This document shows positions 8,175 to 17,019 of a DNA stretch of 64,000 nt, in pieces. Position 1 is the first letter of the stretch; each line of letters begins with the position of its first letter. The notes below the pieces were generated by a model, which did no database searches, was not told the origin of the DNA, and worked only from the letters and a program-made list of their open reading frames with translations. A program made the translations under genes and the position numbers. The DNA lies in assembly GCA_016713535.1 (NCBI GenBank), contig JADJOY010000020.1:216769-280768 (forward strand), given 5' to 3'. The DNA is from Deltaproteobacteria bacterium. Its GTDB lineage: Bacteria; JADJOY01.

Positions 8175-10265
8175 ATGAAGCGTGTCAGTACTACAGGGAT
8201 GTTGTGCTGTGTGATCGCCTTCGCGCTCGGTTGCGGCTCGAGCAGCGGCGAGAACAACCAGCCCCCGGTCGCCGCCGCCGGCAACGACGTGAACGTGAAG
8301 ACCGGCGACCCGATCACGCTCGACGGCAGCGCGAGCACCGATCCAGACGGTGATTCCCTCACCTATCACTGGACGTTGGTCATCCGGCCGGCGGGCAGCA
8401 ACGCCACCCTCGCCGACCCGTCCGCGCCCCAGCCGCTCTTCGTGCCCGACATGGACGGGGGCTACCAGCTCGAGCTGGTGGTGAACGACGGCCGCATGGA
8501 CAGCCCGGTCGACGCCGTGGTGATCGCCGCGACCACCCCCAACACGCCGCCCAACGCGCGCGCCGGCCACGACGCGCAGGTGCCATTCGGCTCGGTGGTA
8601 CAGCTCGACGGCAGCCAGAGCGACGACCCCGACGGCGACCCGCTCACCTACCAGTGGAGCTTCAAGACGCTGCCCGAGGGCTCGTCGGCCGGCATCAAGG
8701 ATCCGACCGCGGCGCGGACGCTCTTCGTCGCGGACAAGGTGGGCCGCTACGAGGTCCAGCTCACGGTGAGCGACGGCGAAGCAAGCAGCGAGCCCAACAC
8801 GGTGGTGCTCACCTCGGTCGACGGCAACGTGAGGCCGGTTGCCGACGCGGGCCCCGACGTCGACGTCTCGAAGGGAAGCGTCGTCAACATCGACGGCGTG
8901 GGAAGCTTCGACGCCGATGGCGACTCGCTGACCTACGAGTGGTCGTTCGTGTCCAAACCGGCTGGCTCGATCGCCGGCATCAAGGACCCGTTCGCGCGCA
9001 AGACGCTCTTCGTCGCGGACGAGCCCGGCGTGTTCGTGGTCAAGCTGGTGGTGAGCGACGGCCGGCTCCTGAGCGAGCCGGACCAGCTCACGGTCACCGC
9101 CGCGATCGAGAACCTCCCGCCGATCGCCAAGGCCGGCGGTGACAAGAACGTGGTGGTGGGCTCGCAGGTCACCCTCGACGGGACCGGCAGCACCGACCCC
9201 GACGGCAACAACGTCAACTTCCACTGGTCCATCGCGCAGAAGCCCGAGGGCAGCACCGCTCAGCTCTCGAGCGATGTCGCCGAGCGGCCGACCTTCGTCG
9301 CCGACCAGCTCGGCAGCTACTCCGTGCAGCTCGTCGTCGACGACGGCCAGGCGGCGAGCGAGCCGGACTACGTGGTCATCACCTCGTCCATCGACGGTGG
9401 TGGTGGCGGAGGCGGTGGTGGTGGTGGTGGCGGTGGAGGTGGCGGCGGCGGGGGTGGCGGTGGTGGTGGTGGCGGTGGTGGTGGAGGCGGTGGCGGCTCG
9501 TGCTCCGGCACCGGCGCCATCCTCTGCGACTCCCTCAACGGCTCGACCTCCGGCGCCCAGGACGGCGGCAGCTTCACCGGTGGCGGCTGGACGCCAGGCT
9601 GGAGCATCCGCTGGGACCTCGGCCAGAACCTGAGCACCGGCGCCTTCTCGGCGGACCTCGACAACTGGGACCCGTCGTCGAACAGCTCGCAGCACCAGTA
9701 CTCCAAGCAAGACATCCTCGACCTGTTCCAGGACGGAGTGGGCGACACCCACCACTCGGACGCCACCAACACCGCGTTCATCACGGTGCGCACGGGCAGG
9801 GATTACAACGACCTGTTCAAGTTCGCGTCGACGCCGCACGGCTTCGGCGAGCGCATCGAAACCCGGCTCTCACCGCCGGGCGGGCGCGTCGACCCGAGCC
9901 GGACCCACACGGTGCGGATCGAGTGGAGCGGCGGGTCGGCGTCGGTGTTCCTCGACGGCGGCAAGCTCACCACCCAGAATCACTCGTCGCCGATGCCGCT
10001 GCGCTACGTGTTCGTGGGCTCGGACAACAGCGGTGGCGGCTACGGTCCGCAGAAGGGCGTGATCTACAGCAACGTCGCGGTGTGGGGCTCGACCGGCGGC
10101 GGCAGGCTGGTGAACCTCAAGCTGTCGATGATGGACGGCTCGGTCGAGGTGGTCGAGAGCGCCGAGAACCCGCTCACTCACCGCGGGTTGCTCGACTGGC
10201 TCCGTTCCGCCAAGCGGCTCCCGTTCGCCGCTGCGGTGGTCGGCGGGTCCGGTCCGGCCAGGTAA
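8175..10265 (+). CDS. Lipoprotein with four PKD-like domains, polyglycine linker and C-terminal beta-sandwich domain
   Basis: The start is ATG at 8175 with GGAGAGAG just upstream. The signal peptide ends in ALGCGSS, a relaxed lipobox. Residues ~30-405 are four PKD-like repeats of about 95 residues; each carries LDGSxSxDPDGDxLTYxW and ends VVxDGxxxSEPD. An uninterrupted run of 34 Gly (bases 9396-9497, mixed GGT/GGC/GGA codons) then leads to a C-terminal ~230-residue domain with one Cys pair at its start, resembling concanavalin-like/laminin-G folds (YVFVGSDNSGG, GVIYSNVAVWG). A cell-surface adhesin or polysaccharide-binding lipoprotein is likely. A strong terminator follows at 10295. Confidence 0.85.
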   Translation: MKRVSTTGMLCCVIAFALGCGSSSGENNQPPVAAAGNDVNVKTGDPITLDGSASTDPDGDSLTYHWTLVIRPAGSNATLADPSAPQPLFVPDMDGGYQLELVVNDGRMDSPVDAVVIAATTPNTPPNARAGHDAQVPFGSVVQLDGSQSDDPDGDPLTYQWSFKTLPEGSSAGIKDPTAARTLFVADKVGRYEVQLTVSDGEASSEPNTVVLTSVDGNVRPVADAGPDVDVSKGSVVNIDGVGSFDADGDSLTYEWSFVSKPAGSIAGIKDPFARKTLFVADEPGVFVVKLVVSDGRLLSEPDQLTVTAAIENLPPIAKAGGDKNVVVGSQVTLDGTGSTDPDGNNVNFHWSIAQKPEGSTAQLSSDVAERPTFVADQLGSYSVQLVVDDGQAASEPDYVVITSSIDGGGGGGGGGGGGGGGGGGGGGGGGGGGGGGGGGGSCSGTGAILCDSLNGSTSGAQDGGSFTGGGWTPGWSIRWDLGQNLSTGAFSADLDNWDPSSNSSQHQYSKQDILDLFQDGVGDTHHSDATNTAFITVRTGRDYNDLFKFASTPHGFGERIETRLSPPGGRVDPSRTHTVRIEWSGGSASVFLDGGKLTTQNHSSPMPLRYVFVGSDNSGGGYGPQKGVIYSNVAVWGSTGGGRLVNLKLSMMDGSVEVVESAENPLTHRGLLDWLRSAKRLPFAAAVVGGSGPAR

Positions 10266-10294
10266 GCGGGCGCGACGCGCATCGATCGGAAGCG

Positions 10295-10331
10295 AACGCC
10301 CCCCGAGCCCAGCGCTCGGGGGGCGTTTTTT
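10295..10331 (+). terminator. Rho-independent terminator after the PKD lipoprotein gene
   Basis: An 11-bp perfect GC stem, GCCCCCCGAGC / GCTCGGGGGGC, with a short CCA/GC loop is followed by TTTTTT. This is the textbook intrinsic terminator layout, 30 bp after the TGA. Confidence 0.93.
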
Positions 10332-10344
10332 GTCCCTCCAGGAG

Positions 10345-10440
10345 AGCCGCGGGCGGGGATGAACCCCGCCCTAGGGCGCCGATCAGAGTCGATGCCGATG
10401 CCCCGAGAACGGTAGGGGCGGGCGTCACGCCCGCCCCGGG
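10345..10440. repeat. Intergenic hairpin modules
   Basis: Two modules of the dispersed family lie side by side: GGGCGGGGATGAACCCCGCCC, then GTAGGGGCGGGCGTCACGCC with its complementary GCCCGCCCC arm. They sit between two convergent genes. Confidence 0.75.
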
Positions 10441-11355
10441 TCAGCCGTCGCTGAAGTAGAGCCGCGCGCAGCAGTGCGGGCGCGACCGAGATGCACCCGG
10501 CGGCACATCGGGTCCGAGCGAGACCGCCGCGCCGAAGCCCTCGCCCCACCGGAACGCGCGCACTTCGATCCGCATCACGTCTCCGGCGAAGCACGGCTTG
10601 CGAAACGCGATGTCGATGCCGCGCATCAGGATCGCCCCCGTCGAGACGCCATGCTCGTGGAGCCGCCGCACCGCCTCCTCGAAGATCCGCGGGTAGACGA
10701 GCGAGTTCACGTGCTGGTTGCTGTCGGTGTCGCCGAGCGAGAAGACCGTCGGCGCGGGGGCGGGGCACGGCTCGCCGTCGAGTGCGCTCGCTCCGTCCGG
10801 CAGCGCGAGCACGTCCTCGAGCTCGCGCCACCGGTAGCGCAGCGGCGGCACGGACGGGCCTCCGGCGACCGAGAAGCTCAGCACCTTGCGCTCGCCGGGC
10901 GGCCCGAACGGCCGCGAGAACACGTGCTCGGCGAAGATCCGCCCCACGCGGATCGGCTCGCCCGCGCCGTCCGGCGGCGGAAAGTGGGTGCGACCCCGCG
11001 GCGCCTCGACGTCCACCCACATGTTGAGGAGGATCTTCGAGACGGCGCCATTCCCATCCACGGAGTGCGCGAGCTCGAGCGCGCCGCGTCCGTGCATCGG
11101 GTGCTGGACCGAGATCGGCCCGCCGCCGCCCTCGAGTATCAGCCGGCTCAGGATCGGCACCACGCCGGTGTCGCGCATCGCCCGCGCCATCGGGCTGGCG
11201 TGGATGACGCTCTGCCACACCACCGCGCCCACCGCGGGACTCAACGCCACCAGCCGGGCGCGGCCGTCCTGGGCGACGTCCTGGTAGCGCAAGGGGATGG
11301 TGCCTTCGCCGCGCTGCGTCGGCGGGACGTCGGGCCAGTCGGGGATCGAGATCAT
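10441..11355 (-). CDS. Hotdog-fold thioesterase-like protein (acyl-ACP thioesterase related)
   Basis: The protein is 304 residues, starting at ATG 11355. The C-terminal half carries SLGDTDSNQHVNSLVYPRIF followed by RGIDIAFRKPCFAGD. This closely resembles the 'xDxNxHVNxxxYxxxxxxA' catalytic helix and following strand of hotdog acyl-ACP/acyl-CoA thioesterases. The N-terminal half (LSPAVGAVVWQSVIHASPMA) may be a second, catalytically degenerate hotdog, as in double-hotdog enzymes. No signal peptide is seen. The role is probably hydrolysis or binding of acyl thioesters. It stands alone, convergent with the PKD gene and divergent from the small gene at 11721. Confidence 0.7.
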   Translation of the reverse strand: MISIPDWPDVPPTQRGEGTIPLRYQDVAQDGRARLVALSPAVGAVVWQSVIHASPMARAMRDTGVVPILSRLILEGGGGPISVQHPMHGRGALELAHSVDGNGAVSKILLNMWVDVEAPRGRTHFPPPDGAGEPIRVGRIFAEHVFSRPFGPPGERKVLSFSVAGGPSVPPLRYRWRELEDVLALPDGASALDGEPCPAPAPTVFSLGDTDSNQHVNSLVYPRIFEEAVRRLHEHGVSTGAILMRGIDIAFRKPCFAGDVMRIEVRAFRWGEGFGAAVSLGPDVPPGASRSRPHCCARLYFSDG

Positions 11356-11366
11356 GGGGCGCGCGA

Positions 11367-11720
11367 TTCTATCCGCTCGCGGGGCTCGCTCGTCGACGCA
11401 CGATCGCTCGTCGCACCGCAGGCTGGCCCAGGTACGGGGTGCCCGATGACCACCCGAATTGACGGTTTTTGCCCAAAAAAGTCAGCGTGCCCGACGGATC
11501 CGGGCGCAACCCCGACGAGCTGGGAAGCGACGCCGCTTCGCGTCGAATCGACGAGAGGCTCGAAATATCGCGCATTTGCGCCATTTTCGCGGAGCCGGGC
11601 GCAGCATCCAGCCGCCGAGGCACGGGCTTTGCTGTTTTCGCTCGGCACGAACGTCGTGCAGCCCAACGCCTCGGGCAGATCGATCCCGAGTGGGCTACAC
11701 CTGCCAGGAGGTCGACGATC
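11367..11720. promoter_or_regulatory. Divergent intergenic region
   Basis: This is about 350 bp between divergently transcribed genes. It contains a locally A/T-richer stretch (TTGACGGTTTTTGCCCAAAA near 11459) in which TTGACG could be a -35 element, although no convincing -10 follows. A strong Shine-Dalgarno AGGAGGT at 11706-11712 lies nine bases before the ATG at 11721. No hairpin modules are present here, unlike in other gaps. Confidence 0.4.
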
Positions 11721-11966
11721 ATGAGTCGCTCTCGGAAGCACTACACCGCATTCAGCCCGCGCACGGGCACCCTCCGCCGCGGCGCACGGCACAACGACCG
11801 CGACGGTCTGCCAGCCCAGATCGAAGGCGAGTACGGGTGGGACCCGCGTCACGCCACCCACGATCGCCTCTGGCTCCAGGCCAGCGCTCCGGTGCCCGAG
11901 GACGGTGACGGCGAGCCCACCCGCGCGGTGCGCTCGTTCGATCTCCTCGACGACGACGAGTCCTGA
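11721..11966 (+). CDS. Small hypothetical protein, 81 aa
   Basis: The start is ATG at 11721 with an excellent AGGAGGT ribosome-binding site, which is why the longer upstream frame was not used. The product begins MSRSRKHYTAFSPRTGTLRR, is basic at the N-terminus and ends in an acidic tail (SFDLLDDDES). It has no signal peptide, Cys or membrane helix, and I do not recognise it. The charge-split composition is typical of small nucleic-acid- or ribosome-associated proteins, but that is only a suggestion. It may share a transcript with the metallophosphoesterase 50 bp downstream. Confidence 0.6.
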   Translation: MSRSRKHYTAFSPRTGTLRRGARHNDRDGLPAQIEGEYGWDPRHATHDRLWLQASAPVPEDGDGEPTRAVRSFDLLDDDES

Positions 11967-12018
11967 GCCGAGCGGCGCACGGGCGGTAAGGCCCGCGCGC
12001 CCCGACTCGAGCCCGCCG

Positions 12019-13680
12019 ATGGACGCCGAGCGCCTCCCGAGCCAGGGCTCACCACGACACACGATCGTGGTGAGCGACCTCCACCTCGCGGAGGCCGAGC
12101 CCTCCCACCCGGGCAACCCGCTGTGGAAGCGCTACAAGCGCCGCAGCCACTTCGTCGACAAGAGCTTCAAGCGTTTCCTCGAGCACCTCCGCGAAGCGGC
12201 TCACGGGCCGCTCGAGCTGGTGTTCAACGGCGACGTCTTCGACTTCGACGCGACGATGGCGCTGCCCGAACGCCCGCCGTTCGGCGTGAGCTGGCTCGAG
12301 CGCCACCGCGGCCTCACCGCGCAGCAGGCCAAGTCCCGCTACAAGCTGAGCGTGATCCTCGAGGATCACCCGGTGTGGGTTCGCGCGGTGCGCGACTGGG
12401 TGCTCGACGGCCACCGCGTGGTGTTCGTGATCGGCAACCACGATCTCGAGCTCCACTGGCCCGCGGTGCGCGACGAGCTGATGCGCTGGCTCGCGCTGCC
12501 CGACGACGCCGCCGAGCGGGTCCGGGTGTGCGAGTGGTTCTACGTGTCGAGCGGCGACACGCTCATCGAGCACGGCAATCAATACGACCCGTACTGCGTG
12601 TGCCCGAGCCCGATCCACCCCGTGGTGCGCAAGCGCGGCGGCGAGTACGTGCGGCTGCCGTTCGGCAACCTCGCGGCGCGCTTCATGCTGAACGGCATGG
12701 GGCTCTTCAACCCGCACGTCGACTCGAGCTTCATCAAGGCGTCGTTCTTCGAGTACGTGAAGTTCTTCTACCAGTACCTGATGCGCATCCAGCCGCTGCT
12801 CGGCTGGACGTGGTTCTGGAGCTCGATCGTCACGTTCCTCTTACGCGCTCGAGGAGGCGGTGCTGCCACCGGTCAAGCACGCGCCGCTCGACTTCGAGGG
12901 CCACGTCGAGAGATCGCCGCGCGCGCCAACGCGACACCGCGCGTGGTGCGCAGCCTGGCACGGCTCCACGCCCACCCCGCCGTGCTGAGCCCGCTCAAGG
13001 TGATGCGCGAGCTGTGGCTCGACCGCGCGCTGCTGGTGGTGGCGGCGTTGCTGTTCAGCTTCGAGCTGACGCTGCTCGCCAAGCTCTTCGTGCAGGTGCC
13101 GCTCACGAGCTTCGTGGCGCCGTTCGCGGTGCTCATGCCGTGGGTGATCCGCTACGCGCGCGGCGTCGAATCGGAAAACGCGGAGGCGCAGAAGGGCGCC
13201 CTCGAGAAGCTCGACCTGAGCTCCCAGATCGCTGGCGTGAACCGCGTGGTGCACGGCCACACCCACCACCAGATGCACCGCTGGATCGGCGACGTCGAGC
13301 TGATCAACACCGGCACCTGGTCGCCCGCGTTCCACGACGTCGAGTGCACCCAGCCGTTCGGCCTCAAGTGCTTCGCGTGGATCCGCCCGGGCGAGCCCGG
13401 CGAGGCGCGCCACGCGACGCTCTTCGAGTGGGCCGATCCCGGGATCCGCGCCCTCGCCGTCGAGCGGCTGCCGATGCCCGCCGACGAGCCGCGCACCCGG
13501 CTCCTGCCGACCCGCAAGGGACGCCAGGGTGCCGAGGCCTTCGCCGGCGCAGCGCCGGCGCTCGAGCCCGCGGCCGCCGCCGCGATCTCGCTCGCGAGCA
13601 ACGCCGCCGGACGAACGGCGAAGCGCGCCGCGCACTCCCGCCTCGGCCTCACCGCGCTCTTGCGCGCCGTGCTGCCGTAA
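12019..13680 (+). CDS. Calcineurin-like metallophosphoesterase with C-terminal membrane segments
   Basis: The protein is about 553 residues. The metallophosphoesterase motifs are in order: SDLHLAE (DxH), FNGDVFDFD (GDxxD), VIGNHDLELHW (GNHD) and VHGHTHHQMH (GHTH). This gives a complete dinuclear metal site. Two hydrophobic segments lie between the third and fourth motifs (ALLVVAALLFSFELTLLAKL; VAPFAVLMPWVI), so it is probably membrane-bound, as in lipid-acting members such as LpxH relatives. Residues encoded by 12841-12917 read as low-complexity Arg/Ala/Gly. The next frame there reads LYALEEAVLPPVKHAPLDFE, which looks like the authentic sequence, so a pair of compensating indels is suspected. 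The substrate is unknown. Confidence 0.85.
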   Translation: MDAERLPSQGSPRHTIVVSDLHLAEAEPSHPGNPLWKRYKRRSHFVDKSFKRFLEHLREAAHGPLELVFNGDVFDFDATMALPERPPFGVSWLERHRGLTAQQAKSRYKLSVILEDHPVWVRAVRDWVLDGHRVVFVIGNHDLELHWPAVRDELMRWLALPDDAAERVRVCEWFYVSSGDTLIEHGNQYDPYCVCPSPIHPVVRKRGGEYVRLPFGNLAARFMLNGMGLFNPHVDSSFIKASFFEYVKFFYQYLMRIQPLLGWTWFWSSIVTFLLRARGGGAATGQARAARLRGPRREIAARANATPRVVRSLARLHAHPAVLSPLKVMRELWLDRALLVVAALLFSFELTLLAKLFVQVPLTSFVAPFAVLMPWVIRYARGVESENAEAQKGALEKLDLSSQIAGVNRVVHGHTHHQMHRWIGDVELINTGTWSPAFHDVECTQPFGLKCFAWIRPGEPGEARHATLFEWADPGIRALAVERLPMPADEPRTRLLPTRKGRQGAEAFAGAAPALEPAAAAAISLASNAAGRTAKRAAHSRLGLTALLRAVLP

Positions 13681-13685
13681 GCGCC

Positions 13686-13830
13686 GAGGACCGTCGGAGG
13701 CGGTCCCTCCAGACCGACCGCGAACGACACGGCCCTCGATGCGCGCCGGCCTCGCGCGCCCCTCGCTGCTGGTGGTCGGTCGGCTGGAGCCCGCCCGCTG
13801 GAGGGCGGCGGTCCCTCGCCGCCGCCACGT
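13686..13830. repeat. Intergenic hairpin modules
   Basis: The gap holds GGACCGTCGGAGGCGGTCC and GGAGGGCGGCGGTCCCTCGC followed by CGCCGC. Both are members of the dispersed module family that ends in CTCC or GCCGCC. The rest of the gap up to 13966 has no recognisable feature except the ribosome-binding site of the next gene. Confidence 0.6.
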
Positions 13831-13966
13831 TTCTTGCGAGCCACCGAGGTCGGCCGCGAGCGGTCGCTTTCGACGGCTGCCGCATCGGCAGCCGATTTCG
13901 TTCGAGCATGCTAGTGACTCTCCCTGGTCCGCAGACTTGAAATCGCTCAGCGCCAGAGAGGAACAC

Positions 13967-14872
13967 GTGAATCGAGGAAACCGGCTTCTCAGCGCCATCG
14001 TCGGTGTTTCGCTGCTCGTCGGGTGCGGATCCGGCGGCGGCTCGACCGTACCGCCGCCCGCCGAGCCGGCCTCGCCACTCATCGTCGGCTTCCAGGGGCC
14101 GAGCACGTTCACGGTCGCGCCCGGCACCACGGTTCCACTCTGCGCCGCGGTGACCTTCGTCGATCAGGACGCGGACATCGAAACCGCCTTCTCCGAGAAC
14201 GAGTCGTGCGTCCCCGTCGAATCGGCGCCCAGCTGCAGCGCGCTGAAGTCCAGCTTCAATCCGGGGATCGACGGACAACCGGAGGGAGGCTTTTCGTTTT
14301 GCCTCTCGTACAAGCAGTGCTCGGCACCGGGCCCCTGCGCCGAGGTGCGCTACGAGATGGACGTCCGCGTGCGCGATCGTTCGGGCCTGACCAGCCCGTC
14401 GTTTCACTGGGCGTTCCAAGTGTCCGACGGCATCGACTCGACTCCCGAGCCCACACCGCCGCCGCCTCAGCCTCCGCCGCCCACGCCCGCGGCCGCACCC
14501 AACATCGGGGCACTGGACTCGCCGTCGGTGTTCACCTTCCCCGACGGGACCGGCTACCACCCGACGTGCGTGGATATTCGCTATTCAGATCCGAATGGCG
14601 ACATCGTTCGTCTCTTCACGCGCAACGAAGAGTGCACGAACGTCCGCACCGGCCAGGACTGCCCGATCAGTCCGACCGACTTCGATCCCGGCATTCGCGG
14701 CAAGACGAGCGGCACCTATCACTTCTGCAAGAACTTCAAGACCTGCGACCCCTCGCCGGGCACGCACTGCTCCGATCAATACCTGTCACGCGACTTCTAT
14801 CTGCAGGACTCGACGGGCCGACAGAGTCCCCCGGCCCGGTGGGAGTACCGCGTGACGAACGGGCTCGATTGA
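13967..14872 (+). CDS. Lipoprotein with duplicated six-cysteine domain
   Basis: The protein is 301 residues from GTG 13967 (AGAGAGG upstream). A short signal peptide ends in the lipobox LLVGCGSGG. Two homologous domains of about 110 residues follow, joined by a Pro-rich linker (TPPPPQPPPPTP). Each carries six Cys at matching positions and shared patterns: PSxFTxxxGT, a Cys before a beta strand, a D(x)(D/N)(x)DI acidic loop, FNPGIDG / FDPGIRG, then FC, KxC and a C before the last strands, ending (V)SDGID / TNGLD. Three disulfides per domain are likely, so this is an exported, probably surface-exposed binding protein. I do not recognise the domain. Confidence 0.75.
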   Translation: MNRGNRLLSAIVGVSLLVGCGSGGGSTVPPPAEPASPLIVGFQGPSTFTVAPGTTVPLCAAVTFVDQDADIETAFSENESCVPVESAPSCSALKSSFNPGIDGQPEGGFSFCLSYKQCSAPGPCAEVRYEMDVRVRDRSGLTSPSFHWAFQVSDGIDSTPEPTPPPPQPPPPTPAAAPNIGALDSPSVFTFPDGTGYHPTCVDIRYSDPNGDIVRLFTRNEECTNVRTGQDCPISPTDFDPGIRGKTSGTYHFCKNFKTCDPSPGTHCSDQYLSRDFYLQDSTGRQSPPARWEYRVTNGLD

Positions 14873-14911
14873 GCGGACCCGGCGTCCAGCCGGGGCTTAC
14901 CCGCTCGCGGC

Positions 14912-16438
14912 TCACTGCGCTGGCGAGAGCCTCCACGCGAACCCCTCGTTTTCGCGCGCCGCGGCGGCGGGCTCCCAGCCGTCGCCAGCGGCGACGCCCC
15001 ACACCACCGCCTGCTCTCCGATCACGCGATAGCGGAGCAGCGCGCCGTCAGCGAACGGATCGCGCGGGAGGCCGCCCGGCATCGCGGCGTGCAGCTCGGT
15101 TGAGTCCGCCGGCCATCGGCCGACGTCCGCCTCGAAAGTGCGGAGCGCAATGGCGACGCTCATCGTCCGCAGCTCGAGGCAGAGCCTGGCCGCGATCGTG
15201 AGCGTGTTGTGGATCCCGTCGACGCACGTCGGGGAGGCTTTGAATGCCAGCAGTCCCTCCCACTGGTTCGGGACGATCGCCCACGGAACTCCCCTCAATA
15301 CCGCCGATTTCCGAACGGGGATCCCGCCGTCGAGCGACCAGCGACGGGCGGCCCACCCGAGCATGCGCCCGCCGGCATCGAGCAGGGGCGCGATCGAGTT
15401 CGCCTCGGCGAGAGAACGGAACGGCTGAGCGTACCGACCTGTGTAGAAGGCCTCGATCGCAGCGCCGGCGCCGAATCGCCCAGCCACGCGCTCGAGATCG
15501 CCAACCCAATCGACGAGCGAGCCGCTCGCTCCCTCGTCCAGTGAAGCCGTCTCCAGGTGGTGGCGGAGTCGCTCTCGGACGTGGCGCGTGAGGTCCAGGG
15601 CCACGACCAAGTCGGCCGGTGCCACCTCGTCTCGATCTTCGAGGATCGTCGTTGCAAGCTCGAGGATGGCTAGGTCGTCTGCGTCCACGCCCGCCGACTC
15701 GGGGTTCACACCGCGTCCCGCACTTCGCGCCTGGACCAGCGCCAAGAGTCGGTTCAGCGCTCGGTTCCACTCCCACCGGAAATCGCCATTCCGCTCGAAC
15801 CGTTCGCGCGCGCGGGCGCGGTCCCACCACGCGAGCGCTTCGGCGTTCTCGGCGAGGATCGCGGCGCGCTGCGCGGGATCGTCGAGCTTCGAACGCCATC
15901 CACCCCACGCGTCGTCGGACGGACCCACGACGGCCGACATGGCTCGCTCGAGCGCGACGGCCTGGTTCGAGTCGGCGGGCAGGCGGCCCGGCACGATCGG
16001 GATCGTGAAGGCCGGCAGTCGCCGTACCACGCCGAGCAGGGTTCGAACGCGGATGCCATCCACGTTGCATACCGCGGGTGGGTTGGAGCCGCTCGGCATC
16101 GGAGCGAGCGGGGTGGCCAGCAAATCCGGCTCCGTTCCCAGCCACACCGGCAGCGACGTTCCGGACCACTCGCGCACGATACGGCCACCCGCCGGCGTCA
16201 GTACGCGGTCGCCGACGGAGACCCGCGGGTCCCCCCAGACCCACGCCCAGCGCGGCCCGTGGAAGCCGACGTACGCGCGCGCCTCGAAGGGAAGGCCGTC
16301 GACGAGCGGTCGCGGCGTGATACCGAAGAAGACCGGTGTGAAGCCGCCCAGCAGCCGGTCGTGCCCAACGATCGCGAGTCCGAGCGTCACGAGCAACGCG
16401 AGCCTGAGGCGCGTCCGGACGACCGAGGTGCCAGTCAA
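14912..16438 (-). CDS. Membrane-anchored hypothetical protein with pilin/GspG-like C-terminal motif
   Basis: The protein is about 508 residues. TTG at 16438 is preferred because it overlaps the stop of the upstream membrane-protein gene (TTGA) and the coding pattern begins there. One N-terminal hydrophobic helix (LALLVTLGLAIVGHDRLLGG) is followed by a large periplasmic region. Near the C-terminus, LRTFEADVGRWPADSTEL and LPRDPFADGALLRYRV resemble the 'Y/F-x-x-x-x-G-x-(Y/W)P...DPF-G-x-L-x-Y' ending common in GspG-like pseudopilins and in large uncharacterised membrane proteins of Planctomycetota and Myxococcota. No catalytic motif is recognised. It is the last gene of a three-gene minus-strand set with the CAAX protease. 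Confidence 0.6.
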   Translation of the reverse strand: MTGTSVVRTRLRLALLVTLGLAIVGHDRLLGGFTPVFFGITPRPLVDGLPFEARAYVGFHGPRWAWVWGDPRVSVGDRVLTPAGGRIVREWSGTSLPVWLGTEPDLLATPLAPMPSGSNPPAVCNVDGIRVRTLLGVVRRLPAFTIPIVPGRLPADSNQAVALERAMSAVVGPSDDAWGGWRSKLDDPAQRAAILAENAEALAWWDRARARERFERNGDFRWEWNRALNRLLALVQARSAGRGVNPESAGVDADDLAILELATTILEDRDEVAPADLVVALDLTRHVRERLRHHLETASLDEGASGSLVDWVGDLERVAGRFGAGAAIEAFYTGRYAQPFRSLAEANSIAPLLDAGGRMLGWAARRWSLDGGIPVRKSAVLRGVPWAIVPNQWEGLLAFKASPTCVDGIHNTLTIAARLCLELRTMSVAIALRTFEADVGRWPADSTELHAAMPGGLPRDPFADGALLRYRVIGEQAVVWGVAAGDGWEPAAAARENEGFAWRLSPAQ

Positions 16439-16941
16439 AGGACCGCCCCCTGCGGCTGGAACACCAGCCGCAACCACCCGATGTAGGGCAGTGAGACGAG
16501 GGCGACGACGGCGGCACCGAAGACGAGCGGCACCCACCTGCGAGCGCCCTTCCCCTCGCTGTGAGCCGCCACCGCCCGCCGCACCGATCGCACCGCGCCG
16601 AGCCAGCCGATCCACCAGCTCGCGATCCCCACCCACCCGAGCGCGCCCGTCGAGAGCCCACTCGCCCCGTTTGGCACCAGCGTGAGCGCGAGTCCGCCGG
16701 TTCCCGCGACGAGCCACCACGCCGCGCGGCCGAGGGTCTCGATCCAGCGCGACACGGACACCGCGGTGAGCGAGCGGTCCAGCAGCACCGCCACGACGCT
16801 CGCAAGCACCAACCCACCGAGGATCGTCCACCCGAGCGGAAGCAGAGTGGCGCCCGCCCACCACGGGTGAAGCACGGCTTTCGGATCGAAGAACGCGATC
16901 GAGTTCGCCAGGAAGCGTGTCTGGAACCACGAAACGCGCAC
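16435..16941 (-). CDS. Multi-pass membrane protein (YIP1-like)
   Basis: The protein is about 168 residues with four or five hydrophobic helices (LGWTILGGLVLASVVAVLL; WWLVAGTGGLALTLV; VPLVFGAAVVALVSLPYIGW). The frame stays open for about 25 codons upstream of the GTG at 16941 back to the stop of the CAAX protease gene, and reads PEGLVFGLVESVRVSWFQ. The true start may therefore be further upstream at a non-standard codon. Size and topology recall YIP1-family proteins. It is coupled to the following gene by a TTGA overlap. Function unknown. Confidence 0.55.
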   Translation of the reverse strand: MRVSWFQTRFLANSIAFFDPKAVLHPWWAGATLLPLGWTILGGLVLASVVAVLLDRSLTAVSVSRWIETLGRAAWWLVAGTGGLALTLVPNGASGLSTGALGWVGIASWWIGWLGAVRSVRRAVAAHSEGKGARRWVPLVFGAAVVALVSLPYIGWLRLVFQPQGAVL

Positions 16942-17019
16942 GCTCTCGACCAGCCCGAAGACGAGACCCTCCGGCCAGCCCGATGTCGGCCCTCGGAATG
17001 ACGGCGGCCGGCGACCCCT

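Noticed and set aside
9396-9497. Antisense polyproline protein
   Set aside because: It is the reverse complement of the polyglycine linker inside a well-supported lipoprotein gene.
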